In this document: piece by piece, positions 19,255 to 31,191 of the stretch
How positions within the stretch are numbered: position 1 is the first letter of the stretch
Layout: each line of letters begins with the position of its first letter
NCBI GenBank assembly: GCA_029237695.1
Contig: CM055269.1
Location: 27,500,956-27,564,955 of the forward strand
Source of the DNA: Conchocele bisecta
Lineage: Eukaryota > Mollusca > Bivalvia > Lucinida > Thyasiridae
DNA: 64,000 bases
Direction: 5' to 3'
Notes under the pieces: generated by a model
What the model saw: only the letters and a program-made list of their open reading frames with translations
The model's database searches: none
Told to the model about the DNA's origin: nothing
Program-made: the position numbers and the translations under genes

Positions 19255-19336
19255 TCGTGGTCGTGTGGGCTAAGGCGCCACTCTATGGAGACGTGGGTTG
19301 TGGGTTCGAATCTCGGCTAGACCTAAAACTTTTTTT
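19255..19336 (+). ncRNA. tRNA-like sequence with T run near the right end
   Basis: GTGTGGGCTAAGGCGCC resembles a type II tRNA D arm/A box, GGGTTCGAATCTCG is a B box, and TAGACCTAAAACTTTTTTTT ends in a T run. The 3' part matches the 3' part of the 3229-3361 RNA candidate (GGTTCGA, CTCG, GACCT, AAACTTTTT). No full acceptor stem pairs, so a working tRNA is unlikely. Confidence 0.5.
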
Positions 19337-19366
19337 TATTTTATTTTTTTTTTTGCTGTGGGAAAT

Positions 19367-19527
19367 ATATGGTCTCGCGGTTGATGAAAAATATGTTCCA
19401 TTCTTCTCATACATACCCACCGAACAGTGGGGGAAAATCCAAGTAGTATAGGAGAGTCACAATGATAACAAGTTTCGTGTGGGAGCCACCACACGTAGTC
19501 GGTGGCTTCCATATAAACTTGTATCAT
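19367..19527 (-). repeat. Right terminal inverted repeat of Polinton 1 (tip damaged)
   Basis: The reverse complement matches 2204-2318. Beyond the shared segment a hairpin (GGGAGCCACC paired with GGTGGCTTCC, loop around 19495) ends in CTTGTATCAT, where the expected GTGACTCTCC...ACTACT tip is missing. Confidence 0.75.
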
Positions 19528-20832
19528 ATATAATGTATAATAATGTCCATCAATATGTGGGACAATGGTGAATGAATGTTTATTTTGCCAGAAAATGTAT
19601 CCAATGGTGTCTCTGATATAAAGAACATGTGTGCCTACTGAGTGGGAATGTACCTTTAAAGTTATTTTGAATATCTGAACTATCATCAGTAAATGACGTC
19701 AGAAGTTAATGAAAACCTCAGATCACATGCGAAGAACTCACTCTGAAACTTTGGCCAACTTTTGACATCAATTACATTAAACACGGGCCTCTATTTATTT
19801 TAATTTAAATCAGTGAACTGTGAGAAAATCTCATACATAGACCTATAACTGGGCCGGACTCTGATATTACTGCCCTTACTGTTTGCCAATATCAATTGCG
19901 ATAAAATACAATACCTTTCGAAAGTGACGTTTAACATCCTTACAAAATTCAATGATATATGCAATTGAATTTCTATATATTGTTTTTAATTCTCAGTGCC
20001 ATTTACAGAAAACAGGCCTTTTCTCAAAATGACTACCGGTATTAGCGAAACATGGTGATACAAGAAGAGAGGTAATTCCGCCCAGAGACGGATCCATATT
20101 GTACTCTGAGCTCCAGATAAGGTGTGTATTGGCGTATTTTATGCACTTATTTTGCTGAATACGCATTGATTATCAACAAACTCCCAGCAAAGTGAAAATA
20201 CGCATTCATTTTCAAATTGAGTAGTGGAAATACTGTAATAAGGTGGAAAATTTACTTAGTTCAGCTGCAAAAGCACTCAAATAAGTGAATGTTTTAATCT
20301 GTTTTATGTTTGTTTTGACCATTTGTTCCCTCTTTAATAATGAAGAAAATCAATAATCCATTTATAACAATATAAGACGCACTTAATTTCAAATCGGGGT
20401 TACACTATTCTTTAGACAAACAGCTTATCTGGAGCTCTGTGTATTTATAATGGATTGACTGATACAGGTAGAATTTACAGTCAATATAGAATCAGATCAG
20501 TTGAAATACACGAGTCATGATCACAACATTTTCTGAGCCAGTCGCTAACATTGGAACACAAATTTTTAGTTTGGTCTGCCATAGCTCTGGCTCAACCAAT
20601 CAAACTATTTAATTTTGACTACGAGATTTGAGTATATGCTCATAAAAGTTTGCCTTATCACCGACCACACAGATTGGCAAAGTGGACCTTGCTGTAGTGA
20701 CCAATGCAGACCCTCCCAGATCATCATACCCATCGACAGTCTGATCGGAGTATGCAATGTTCGTCATTTAGTCTGGACAACATCCATGTTTCCTAAAGTT
20801 CAGGTGATTATCAAACTTCGAAGCGTAATAGT
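19528..20832. other. No gene seen
   Basis: AT-rich sequence without convincing exons or recognisable repeats. Confidence 0.5.
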
Positions 20833-21190
20833 GGATTAGTTGTCCTATTGGTCACATATTGAAGGGATCAGTGAACAAATGGGGCCAAGTCCATAAAGTA
20901 CTTAGCCCCCTTAATCCACTCACCCCTTCAAGTGTAGCCCCAATTATCATGGATTTGTGCCTTCTCATTGATTCACGCCCCTAGAAAACAAGGGCCCGTT
21001 TCATTAAACTTCGGATTAGTTGTCCTATTGGTCACATATTGAAGGGATCAGTGAACAAATGGGGCCAAGTCCATAAAGTACTTAGCCCCCTTAATCCACT
21101 CACCCCTTCAAGTGTAGCCCCAATTATCATGGATTTGTGCCTTCTCATTTATTCACGCCCCTAGAAAACAAGGGCCCGTTTCATTAAACT
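20833..21190. repeat. 180-bp tandem duplication (2 copies)
   Basis: GGATTAGTTGTCCTATTGG occurs at 20833 and 21013. The two 180-bp units are almost identical, so the duplication is recent. Each unit ends with AGGGCCCGTTTCATTAAACTT, the start of the neighbouring MITE. Confidence 0.95.
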
Positions 21191-21335
21191 TCTTACGACT
21201 AAAATGTTCGAAAGTGCAAAATTATGATAGTCTGTAAATTTCACATTAGCAATGTACGTTTTCTTGTAAACAATTATTGGATTTACATGTATTGAGCATA
21301 GGCTGCATATGCATATGCTTAGTGAAACGCGCCCA
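21168..21335. mobile_element. Foldback MITE, same family as 30968-31191
   Basis: Begins GGGCCCGTTTCATTAAACTT, contains AAAATGTTCG and AGTGCAAA, then TTGAGCATAGGCTGCATATG, and ends GTGAAACGCGCCC. The central part is shorter than in the other copy. Confidence 0.7.
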
Positions 21336-21387
21336 AGTGAATAAGCATATTCTAAGAATAGTGTTCATTGAACATTATTGTAAAAAG

Positions 21388-23880
21388 GTATTTTTAAGTT
21401 TTTGGTTAAGTTTTTTGGTTAAGGTTTTTGGTTAAGTTTTTGGTTAAAGTTTTTGGTTAAGTTTTTTGGTTAAGTTTTTTGGTTAAAGTTTTTCGTTATA
21501 CTATATCTCTGCAACTGCTTTGCCCATTACCTTGAAACTTCACATGGGTGTTTATCATCATCTATATTTTCATTCTACCCCCTCCCGTGCGGCCCCTGTG
21601 CCCAATGTCAAGGTCAAATTGCTTTGAAGTTTTTGGTTAAGTTTTGGTTAAGTTTTTTTGTTAAAGTTTTTTCTTATACTATATCTCTGCAACTGCTTTG
21701 CCCATTACCTTGAAACTTCACATGGGTGTTTATCATCATCTATATTTTCATCCTACCCCCCTCCCATGCGGCCCGTGTGCCCAATGTCAAGGTCAAATTA
21801 CTTTGAAGTCTTTGGTTAAAGTTTTTGGTTAAAGTTGTTTGGTTAAAGTTTTTTGTTATATTATATCTCTGCAACTGCTTTGCCCATTACCATGAAACTT
21901 CACATGGATGTTTATCATCATCAATATTTTCATTCTACCACCCACCCGTGCGGCCCCTGTGCCCAATGTCAACATCAAATTACTTTGAAGTTTTTGGTTA
22001 AAGTTTTTGGTTAAAGTTTGTTCATGTACTATATATATATGCACCTACTTTGCCCATTACCTTGAACCTTCACATGACTGTTTATCATCATCCATATTTT
22101 CATTATACCCCCCACCAGTGCGGCCCCTGTGTCCAATGTCAAGGTCAAATTACTTTAAATTTTTGTCGCGCCCGCTTGCGGAAAGCGCGATATAGTCGGC
22201 ACTTTGGCGTACGTACGTGTGTCCGGTTAAAGTTTTGGTTAAGCTTTTTGCTTAAGTTAAGATTTTTGGTTAAAGCTTTTGGTTAAGTTTTTTAGTTAAA
22301 GTTTTTGGTTAAGTTTTTTTGTTAAAGTTTTTCGTTATACTATATCTCTGCAACTGCTTTGCCCATTACCTTGAAACTTCACATGGGTGTTTATCATCAA
22401 TCATCTATATTTTCATTCTACCCCCTCCCGTGCGGCCCCTGTGCCCAATGTCAAGGTCAAATTGCTTTGAAGTTTTTGGTTAAGTTTTGGTTAAGTTTTT
22501 TGGTGAAAGTTTTTTGTTATACTATATCTCTGCAACTGCTGTGCCCATTACCTTGAAACTTCACATGGGTGTTTATCATCATCTATATTTTCATTCTACC
22601 CCCCTCACATGAGGCCCGTTTGCCCAATGTCAAGGTCAAATTACTTTGAAGTCTTTGGTTAAAGTTTTTGGTTAAAGTTGTTTGGTTAAAGTTTTTTGTT
22701 ATATTATATCTTTGCAACTTCTTTGCCCATTACCATGAAACTTCACATGGGTGTTTATCATCATCCATATTTTCATTCTACCCCCACCCGTGCGGCCCCT
22801 GAGCCCAATGTCAACATCAAATTACTTTGAAGTTTTTGGTTAAAGTTTTTGGTTAAAGTTTCTTCATGTACTATATATATGCACCTACTTTGCCCATTAC
22901 CTTGAACCTTCACATGACTGTTTATCGTCATCCATATTTTCATTCTACCCCCCACCCGTGCGGCCCCTGTGTCCAATGTCAAGGTCAAATTACTGTAAAG
23001 TTTTTGTCGCGCCCGCTTGCGGAAAGCGCGATATAGTCTGCACTTTGGCGTACGTACGTACGTACGTACGTACGTACGTATGTGTGTCCGGTTAAAGGTT
23101 TTGGTTAAGCTTTTTGGTTAAAGTTTTTGGTTAAGTTTTTTAGTTAAAGTTTTTGGTTAAGTTTTTTTGTTAAAGTTTTTCGTTATACTATATCTCTGCA
23201 ACTGCTTTGCCCATTACCTTGAAACTTCACATGGGTGTTTATCATCATCTATCTTTACATTCTACCCACTCCCGTGCGGCCCCTGTGCCCAATGTCAAGG
23301 TCAAATTGCTTTGAAGTTTTTGGTTAAGCTTTTTGGTTAAGTTTTGGTTAAGTTTTTTGGTTAAAGTTATTTGTTATACAATATCTCTGCAACTGCTTTG
23401 CCCATTACCTTGAAACTTCACATGGGTGTTTATCATCATCTATATTTTCATTCTACCCCCACCCGTGCGGCCCCTGTGCCCAATGTCAACATCAAATTAC
23501 TTTGAAATTTTTGGTTAAAGTTTTTGGTTAAAGTTTGTTCATGTACTATATATATGCACCTACTTTGCCCATTACCTTGAACCTTCACGTGACTGTTTAT
23601 CATCATCCATATTTTCATTCTACCCCCACCCGTGCGGCCCATGTGTCCAATGTCAAGGTCAAATTACTGTAAAGTTTTTGTCGCGCCCGCTTGCGGAAAG
23701 CGCGATATAGTCGGCACTTTGGCGTACGTACGTATGTACGTGTGTCCGGTTAAAGTTTTTGGTTAAGCTTTTTGGTTAAGTTAAGTTTTTTGGTTAAAGT
23801 TTTTGGTTAAGTTTTTTAGTTAAAGTTTTTGGTTAAGTTTTTTGGTTAAAGTTTTTAGCTCGACTATTCGAAGAATAAGT
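21388..23880. repeat. Satellite A, about 170-200 bp monomers with higher-order structure
   Basis: Eleven monomers marked by TGCCCATTACC separated by GGTTAAAGTTTTT linkers. Monomers fall into types (a) GTCAAATTGCTTTGAAG, (b) ACTTTGAAGTCTTTGG, (c) CAACATCAAATTAC, (d) ATATATGCACCTACTTTG followed by TTGCGGAAAGCGCGATATAG and a TACG run. They follow in a-b-c-d order in units of about 0.8 kb. Confidence 0.9.
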
Positions 23881-23895
23881 AGAGCTTATGTTGTC

Positions 23896-23898
23896 ACC

Positions 23899-23939
<41 letters not shown>

Positions 23940-23940
23940 T

Positions 23941-23996
<56 letters not shown>

Positions 23997-23997
23997 A
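23896..23997. repeat. CGTCGG hexanucleotide microsatellite
   Basis: About 16 GGCGTC units, preceded by the palindrome-like GCTCGACTATTCGAAGAATA (about 23868). The same arrangement recurs at 26043-26131. An Arg-rich or Pro/Thr-rich reading frame across it is a repeat artefact. Confidence 0.95.
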
Positions 23998-23999
23998 CG

Positions 24000-26086
24000 C
24001 CTTGGTTAAGGTTTTTAGTCAACCTTGTATATGGAATACAACTGGCCCTACACCCACCATACTTGCACAACTTCATCTCCTAGTGATGTACATCAATAAC
24101 CCCTGATCTATATTTGACCTTCACCTACATTTCCTCTTGAATTACTTACTTAATTCCCCTTGGTTAAGATTTTTAGTCAACCTTGGTTAAGGTTTTTAGT
24201 CAAGCTTGTACATGGAATAATATTGTGCATACATACACCATACTTGGACAACCTTTTCTCATAGGAATGTACATCAATAACCCCTGATGTATATTTGACC
24301 TTGACCTACATTTCCTCTTTAATTACTAAGTTGATTCCCCTTGGTTAAGGTTTTTAGTCAAGCTTGTATATGGAATACTCCTGGCCCTACACCCACCATA
24401 CTTGAACAACTTCATCTCCTAGTGATATACATCAACAACCCCTGACCTATATTTGACCTTGATCTACATTTAACCTTGAATTACATAGTTAATTCCCCTT
24501 GGTTAAGGTTTTTAGTCAACCTTGGTTAAGGTTTTTAGTGAAGCTTGTACAAGGAATACTAGTGTGCATACAGACACCATACTTGGACAACCTTTTCTCA
24601 TAGGGATGTACATCAATAACCCCTGATCTATATTTGACATTGACCTAACATTTCCTCTTGAAATTACATAGTTAATTCCCAATTGGTTAAGGTTTTTTAA
24701 GTCAAAGATTGTATATGGAATATTACCTGGCTTATACACCCACCATATCCATTGACAACTATTCATCTTCCTAGTGATGTACATCAACTAACCACTGACC
24801 TATATTTCAACCTTCACCTACATTAACCTTGAATTACTTAGCTAATTCCCCTTGATTAATTTTGGTTTTTAGTCAATCTTGGTTAAGGTTTTTAGTCAAG
24901 CTTGTACATGGAATACTATTGTGCATACAGACACCATACTTGGACAACCTTTTCTCATAGGGATGTAAATCAATAACCCCTGATCTGTATTTTACCTTGA
25001 CCTACATTTCCTCTTGAATTACTTAGTTAATTCCCCTTGGTTAAGGTTTTTAGTCAAGCTTGTATATGGAATACTTCTGTCCCTACACCCACCATACTTG
25101 GACAACTTCATCTCCTAGTGAAGTACATCAACAACCCCTGACCTATATTTGACCTTGACCTACATTTAACCTTGAATTACATAGTTAATTCCAATGGTTA
25201 AGGTTTTTAGTCAGCCTTGGTTCAGGTTTTTAGTCAAGCTTGTACATGGAATACTAGAGTGCATACAGACACCATACTTGGACAACCTTTTCTCATAGGG
25301 ATGTACATCAATAACCCCTGATCTATATTTGACATTGACCTACATTTCCTCTTCAATTAATTAGTTAATTCCCCTTGTTTAAGGTTTTTAGTCTAGCTTG
25401 TATATGGAATATTCCTGGCCCTACACCCGCCATACTTGGACAACTTCATCTCCTAGTGATGTACATCAACAACCACTGACCTATATTTGACCTTGTCCTA
25501 CATTTAACTTTGAATTACTTAGTTAATTCCCCTTGGTTAAGGTTTTTAGTCAAGCTTGTACATGGAATACTATTGTGCATACTAACACCATACTTGGATA
25601 ACCTTTTCTCATAGCGATTTACATCAATAACCCCTGATCTATATTTGACCTTGACCTACATTTCCTCTTTAATTACTTACTTAACTCTCCTTGGTTAAGG
25701 TTTTTAGTAAAGCTTGTAGATGCAATACTCCTGGCCCTACACCAACCATAATTGGACAACTTCATCTCCTAGTGATGTACATCAATAATCCCTGACCTAT
25801 TTTTGACCTTGACCTATTTTTATCCTTCGATTACCTTCTTATTTCCCCTTGGTTAAGGTTTTTAGTCAAGCTTGTATATGGAATATTCTTGGGCCTACAG
25901 CAACCATACTTGGAAAACTTCATCTCCTAGTGATGTACATCAATAACCCCTGACCTATATCTGACATTGACCTACATTTAACCTTGAATTACTTACTTAA
26001 TTTCCCTTCGTTAAGGTTTTTAGTCAACCTTGGTTAAGGTTTTTAGCTCGACTATTCGAAGAATAAGTAGAGCTTATGTTGTCACC

Positions 26087-26124
<38 letters not shown>

Positions 26125-27690
26125 ACCGTCACGCCTTGGTTAAGGTTTTTAGTCAAGCTTGTATATGGAATACTACTGGCCCTACACCCACCATACTTGG
26201 ACAACTTCATCTCCTAGTGATGTACATCAATAACCCCTGATCTATATTTCACCTTGACCTACATTTCCTCTTGAATTACTTGGTTAATTCCCCTTGGTTA
26301 AGGTTTTTAGTCAACCTTGGTTAAGGTTTTTAGTCAAGTTTGTATATGCAATACTATTGGCCCTACACCCACCATTCTTGGACAACTTCATCTCCTAGTG
26401 ATGCACATCAATAACCCCTGATCTATATTTGACCTTGACCTATATTTCCTCTTCAATTACTTACTTAATTCCCCTTGGTTAAGGTTTTTAGTCAGCCTTG
26501 GTTAAGGTTTTTTTTCAACTTCTACATTGAATACTATTGTGCATCCAGACACCATACTTCGACAACCTTTTCTCATACGTATGTACATCAATAACCCTGA
26601 TCTATGTTTGACCTTGACCTACATTTCCTCTTCAATTACTTACTTAATTCCTTTTGGTTAAGGTTTTTACTCAACCTTCTATATGAATACTACTGGCCCT
26701 ACACCCACCATACTTGGACAACTTCATCTCCTAGTGATGTACATCAACAACCCCTGATCTATATTTGACCTTGACCTACATTTCCTCTTGAATTACTTAA
26801 TTCCCCTTGGTTAACGTTTTTAGTCAAGCTTGTAGATGGAATACTCCTGGCCCTACACCAACCATACTTGGACAACTTCATCTCCTAGTGATGTACATCA
26901 ACAACCCCTGACCTATATTTGACCTTGACCTACATTTAACCTTGAATTACTTACTTAATTCCCCTTGGTTAATGTTTTTACTCGACCTTGGTTAAGCTTT
27001 TTACTCAAGCTTGTACATGCAATACTATTGTGCATACAGACACCATAATTGGACAACCTTTTCTCATAGTGATGTACATCAATAACCCCTGATCTATATT
27101 TGACCTTGACCTACATTTCCTCTTTAATTACTTACTTAATTCTCTTTGGGTAAGGTTTTTAGTCAAGCTTGTAGATGGAATACTCATGGCCCTACACCAA
27201 CCATACTTGGACAACTTCATCTCCTAGTGATGTACATCAACAACCCCTGACCTAATATTTGAACCTTGACCTACATTTAACCTTAAATTACTTACTTAAT
27301 TCCCCTTGGTTAAGGTTTTTACTCAACCTTGGTTAAGGTTATTAGTCAAGCTTGTAGATGGAATACTATTGTGCATACATACACCATACTTGGATAACTT
27401 TTTCTCATAGGGATGTACATAAATAACCCCTGACCTTTATTTTACCTTCACCTACATTTAACCTTGAATTACTTGGTTAATGTTTATAGTCAAGCTTGTA
27501 TATGCAATACTTCTGGGCCTACATCAACCATACTTGGACAACTTCATCTCCTAGTGATGTACATCAATAATCACAGACCTATATTTGACCTTGACCTACT
27601 TTTATCCTTGGATTACTTAGTTATCTCCCCTTGGTTACGGTTTTTACTCAAGCTTGTATATGGAATACTCCTGGGCCTACAGCAACCATA
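24000..27690. repeat. Satellite B, about 165-bp monomers, two alternating types
   Basis: More than 20 monomers beginning CTTGGTTAAGGTTTTTAGTC. Type 1 has CTGGCCCTACACCCACCATA and CTCCTAGTGATGTACATC. Type 2 has ATTGTGCATACAGACACCAT and CTCATAGGGATGTACATC. The types partly alternate. No coding frame is kept between monomers. Confidence 0.9.
26043..26131. repeat. Second CGTCGG block embedded in satellite B
   Basis: The same GCTCGACTATTCGAAGAATA leader and GGCGTC run as at 23868-23997, shorter (about 7 units), followed by CACGCCTTGGTTAAGG. Confidence 0.9.
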
Positions 27691-28560
27691 CTTGGAAAAC
27701 CACGCACCTACGTCCAAGGTCAAGGTCACTGTTGAAGGTCAAAGGTCAAACCTATTGAAATTCCCTTCCGCTCTATATCTTCTACACCGATGCATGGATT
27801 ATCAAATGGCTTGGCACAAATGTTTCTCATGATGAGAAGGTGTGTCGCGATCAATAACCACGCACCTACGTCCAAGGTCAAGGTCACAGTTGAAGGTCAA
27901 AGGTCAAACCTATTGAAATTCCCTTCCGCTCTATATCTTCTACACCGATGCATGGATTATCAAATTGCTAACCACGCACCTACGTCCAAGGTCACAGTTG
28001 AAGGTCAGAGGTCAAACCTATTGAAATTCCCTTCCGCTCTATATCTTCTACACCGATGCATGGATTATCAAATGGCTTGGCACAAATGTTTCTCATGATG
28101 AGAAGGTGTGTCGCAATCAATAACCATGCACCTACGTCCAATGTCAAGGTCACAGTTGAAGGTCAAAGGTCAAACCTATTGAAATTCCCTTCCGCTCTAT
28201 ATCTTCTACACCGATGCATGGATTATCAAATGGCTTGTCAAAAATGTTTCTCATGATGAGAAGGTGTGTCACAATCAATAACCACGCACCTACGTCCAAG
28301 GTCAAGGTCACAGTTGAAGGTCAAAGGTCAAACCTATTGAAATTCCCTTCCGCTCTATATCTTCTACACCAACGCATGGATTATCAAATGCCTTGGCACA
28401 AATGTTTCTCAGGATGAGAAGGTGTGTCTCGATCAATAACCACACACCTACGTCCAAGTTCAAGGTCATAGTTGAAGGTCAAAGGTCAAACCTATTGAAA
28501 TTCCCTTCCGCTCTATATCTTCTACACCGATGCATGGATTATCACACTATGCCCAGGGTC
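27691..28560. repeat. Satellite C, 158-bp monomer, six copies
   Basis: Units at about 27702, 27859, 27974 (short), 28122, 28280 and 28439 start CCACGCACCTACGTCCAAGG and include CCCTTCCGCTCTATATCTTC. Open frames of about 66-120 codons in this block repeat the same peptide, but the 158-bp period is not a multiple of three and I regard them as non-coding. Confidence 0.9.
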
Positions 28561-28904
28561 AAGGTCACAGACTTGATGCGTTTGAAACCTTAACGCTCGG
28601 CTAAATGGCTTATAATAAAAAATGCCTCATTTTCTTTGGCTGCCAGTGGGGGTATTCGTGTGCCGACAGGCCACATTTCTAGTTTCCCTTGGTTAATGTT
28701 TTTAGTCAACCTTGGTTAAGGTTTTTATGCAGGCCGCAGCCACCTTCTTTGTCAAGCTATGTGTACATCGACAACCCTCGTAGTCGAGCTATGCTGTTCT
28801 CCTACAGCTCTTGTTATGCAGGCCGCGGCCACCTTGTTTGACAAGCTATGTGTACATCGACAACCCTCGTAGTCGAGCTATGCTGTTCTCCTACAGCTCT
28901 TGTT
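28561..28904. repeat. Spacer with an 89-bp duplication
   Basis: ATGCAGGCCGCAGCCACCTT to CTCCTACAGCTCTTGT appears twice, at about 28727-28814 and 28816-28903. The rest is satellite B remnants. Confidence 0.85.
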
Positions 28905-30150
28905 CGTTATACTATATCTCTGCAATTGCTTTGCCCATTAGCTTGAAACTTCACATGGGTGTTTATCATCATCTATTGTTTCATTCTACCTCCTCCCGTG
29001 CGGCCCCTGTGCCCAATGTCAAGGTCAAATTGCTTTGAAGTTTTTGGTTAAGCTTTTTGGTTAAGTTTTGGTTAAGTTTTTTGGTTAAAGTTTTTTGTTA
29101 TACTATATCTCTGCAACTGCTTTGCCCATTACCTTGAAACTTCACATGGGTGTTTATCATCATCTATATTTTCATTCTACCCCCTCCCATGCGGCCCCTG
29201 TGCCCAATGTCAAGGTCAAATTACTTTGAAGTCTTTGGTTAAAGTTTTTGGTTAAAGTTTTTTGGTTAAAGTTTTTTGTCATACTATATCTCTGCAACTG
29301 CTTTGCCCATTACCTTGAAACTTCACATGGGTGTTTATCATCATCCATACTTTCATTCTACCCCCACCCGTGCGGCCCCTGTGCCCAATGTCAACATCAA
29401 ATTACTTTGAAGTTTTTGGTTAAAGTTTTTGGTTAAAGTTTGTTCATGTACTATATCTATGCACCTACTTTGCCCATTACCTTGAACCTTCGCATGACTG
29501 TTTATCATCATCCATATTTTCATTCTACCCTCCACCCGTGCGGCCCCTGTGCCCAATGTCAAGGTCAAATTACTTTAAAGTTTTGTCGCGCCCGCTTGCG
29601 GAAAGCGCGATATAGTCGGCACTTTGGCGTACGTACGTACGTACGTACGTGTCACCGGTTAAAGTTTTTGGTTAAGCTTTTTGGTTAAGTTAAGTTTTTT
29701 GGTTAAAGTATTTGGTTAAGTTTTTAGTTAAAGTTTTTGGTTAAGTTTTTTGGTTAAAGTTTTTCGTTATACTACATCTCTGCAACTGCTTTACCCATTA
29801 CCTTGAAACTTCACATGGGTGTTTATCATCATCTATATTTTCATTCTACCCCCTCCCGTGCGGCCCCTGTGCCCAATGTCAAGGTCAAATTGCTTTGAAG
29901 TTTTTGGTTAAGTTTTTTGGTTAAGTTTTGGTTAAGTTTTTCGGCTAAAGTATTTTGTTATACTATATCTCTGCAACTGCTTTGCCCATTACCTTGAAAC
30001 TTCACATGGATGTTTATCATCATCTATATTTTCATTCTACCCCCTCCCATGCGGCCCGTGTGCCCAATGTCAAGGTCAAATTACTTTGATGTTGTTGGTT
30101 AAAGTTTTTGGTTAAAGTATTTTGGTTAAACTTTTTCCATCTACTATATC
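28905..30150. repeat. Satellite A, second block (six monomers)
   Basis: Order a-b-c-d then a-b, with the same TTGCGGAAAGCGCGATATAG and TACG run at about 29592-29650. It resumes on the far side of satellites B and C, so those lie within the A array. Confidence 0.9.
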
Positions 30151-30967
30151 TCTTGTTTTAGTGTCCATGCCTCGCCCAAGGCGCGACATGCAGGCCGCGG
30201 CCATCTAGTCTAAGTTACAGTTACATACAATTGTGATTTACCACCTATTTTGTGATTTTTCTACATACTTCCTTAATCTGAAGAGGGTCAGTTCGCAAAT
30301 TATTCATAAAATGTGATATCATTATGGTGATTTCTATGTGAATCTGGACATCACCATATTTAAATTTGATGCATCTAGGCAGCAACACTTCTTTATTGTA
30401 CAAGTGATCAAGGAATGTCACTCAAATGTGCAAAAAGTTGTAGGGTACGAACCTGACGAGAAGTTTCAACATCAAGTAGGTGTCTTGGGTGGGTTATTTT
30501 TAGGGACTCTAAGACTTGCATAGACAACAATTCCTTATGTGCACTCATAGTCAAGTGTTTGAACTTTATGTTGATGTATACATTTTCAGGAATTAATCAG
30601 AATATAAGACACAATATGAATGTATGTGCTTAGGGGCAGTGACTATAATACCCATTTTGTCAGTCTGTGCTAGTAAGCCTTTGGCAACAACAAGTATGTG
30701 TGCAGATCGAGCTGTTGTGTCCAAAAGCATTAATGAGTGCAAATACTGTTAATATGAATAAATTTGAATGGAACACAGGTTACTAGTATTTTAAAAGCAT
30801 TAGGTATGGTGACACCTAAGAAATAACAAAGCTGTCCAAACGATTTCTTTTTGTTAGATATAGATGTGTGTTAACATTATTCTGTTTACATAGTGATAAA
30901 CACCCTTGCACTGATTTGAGTCTATGTTGCTTGAAAAACCGACATTGTACCCGTTCAATAGATACAG
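30151..30967. other. No gene seen
   Basis: AT-rich unique-looking sequence. A 61-codon frame at 30338-30523 has no recognisable feature. Confidence 0.45.
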
Positions 30968-31191
30968 GGGTCCGTTTCACTATACTTCGTACGAATAAAA
31001 TGTTCGTAAGTGCAAACTTATGATAGTCTGTCAATTTCACATAAACAATTATTGAATGTACATTTATTGAGCATAGGCTGCAAATGCAGTCTATGCTCAA
31101 TAAATGTAAATACATCAATTGAAATTGCCAAACGATCCTAAATTTGCACTTACAAACATTTTAGTCATACGAAGTATAGTGAAATGGGCCC
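30968..31191. mobile_element. Foldback MITE, near-perfect palindrome of about 224 bp
   Basis: The left arm GGTCCGTTTCACTATACTTC pairs with GAAGTATAGTGAAATGGGCC at the right end. The arms run through ATTGAGCATAGGCTGCAAAT in the centre. Loop-less structure, no coding capacity. Confidence 0.85.

Larger units (their letters stand above)
2157..19527 (+). mobile_element. Polinton/Maverick element 1 (decayed)
   Basis: A roughly 17.4-kb element with the Polinton gene set: family B polymerase (14940-18883, minus), D,D-35-E integrase (13867-14868), packaging ATPase (10571-11260), major capsid protein (9329-10599) and accessory structural genes. Ends carry inverted repeats: the segment from CTATACTACT through GGTGGGTATG at about 2239-2275 recurs in reverse complement at about 19415-19452. 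The left tip starts AGTAGTATAGG, like the AGTAGTATATAGG tip of element 2. The right tip seems to have lost its last 20 or so bases, so no target duplication can be named. At least six genes carry nonsense or frameshift changes, so the copy is not autonomous. Confidence 0.96.

Noticed and set aside
23888..24106. Arg-rich frame (and Pro/Thr-rich frame on the other strand)
   Set aside because: It is the direct translation of the CGTCGG microsatellite.
20833..28560. CRISPR array
   Set aside because: Repeats are long contiguous satellites without unique spacers, and the context is animal DNA.
27464..28593. Series of open frames of 66-122 codons with repeated peptide MHGLSNGLAQMF
   Set aside because: They are read from a 158-bp satellite whose period is not a multiple of three, so the frame is not kept between units.
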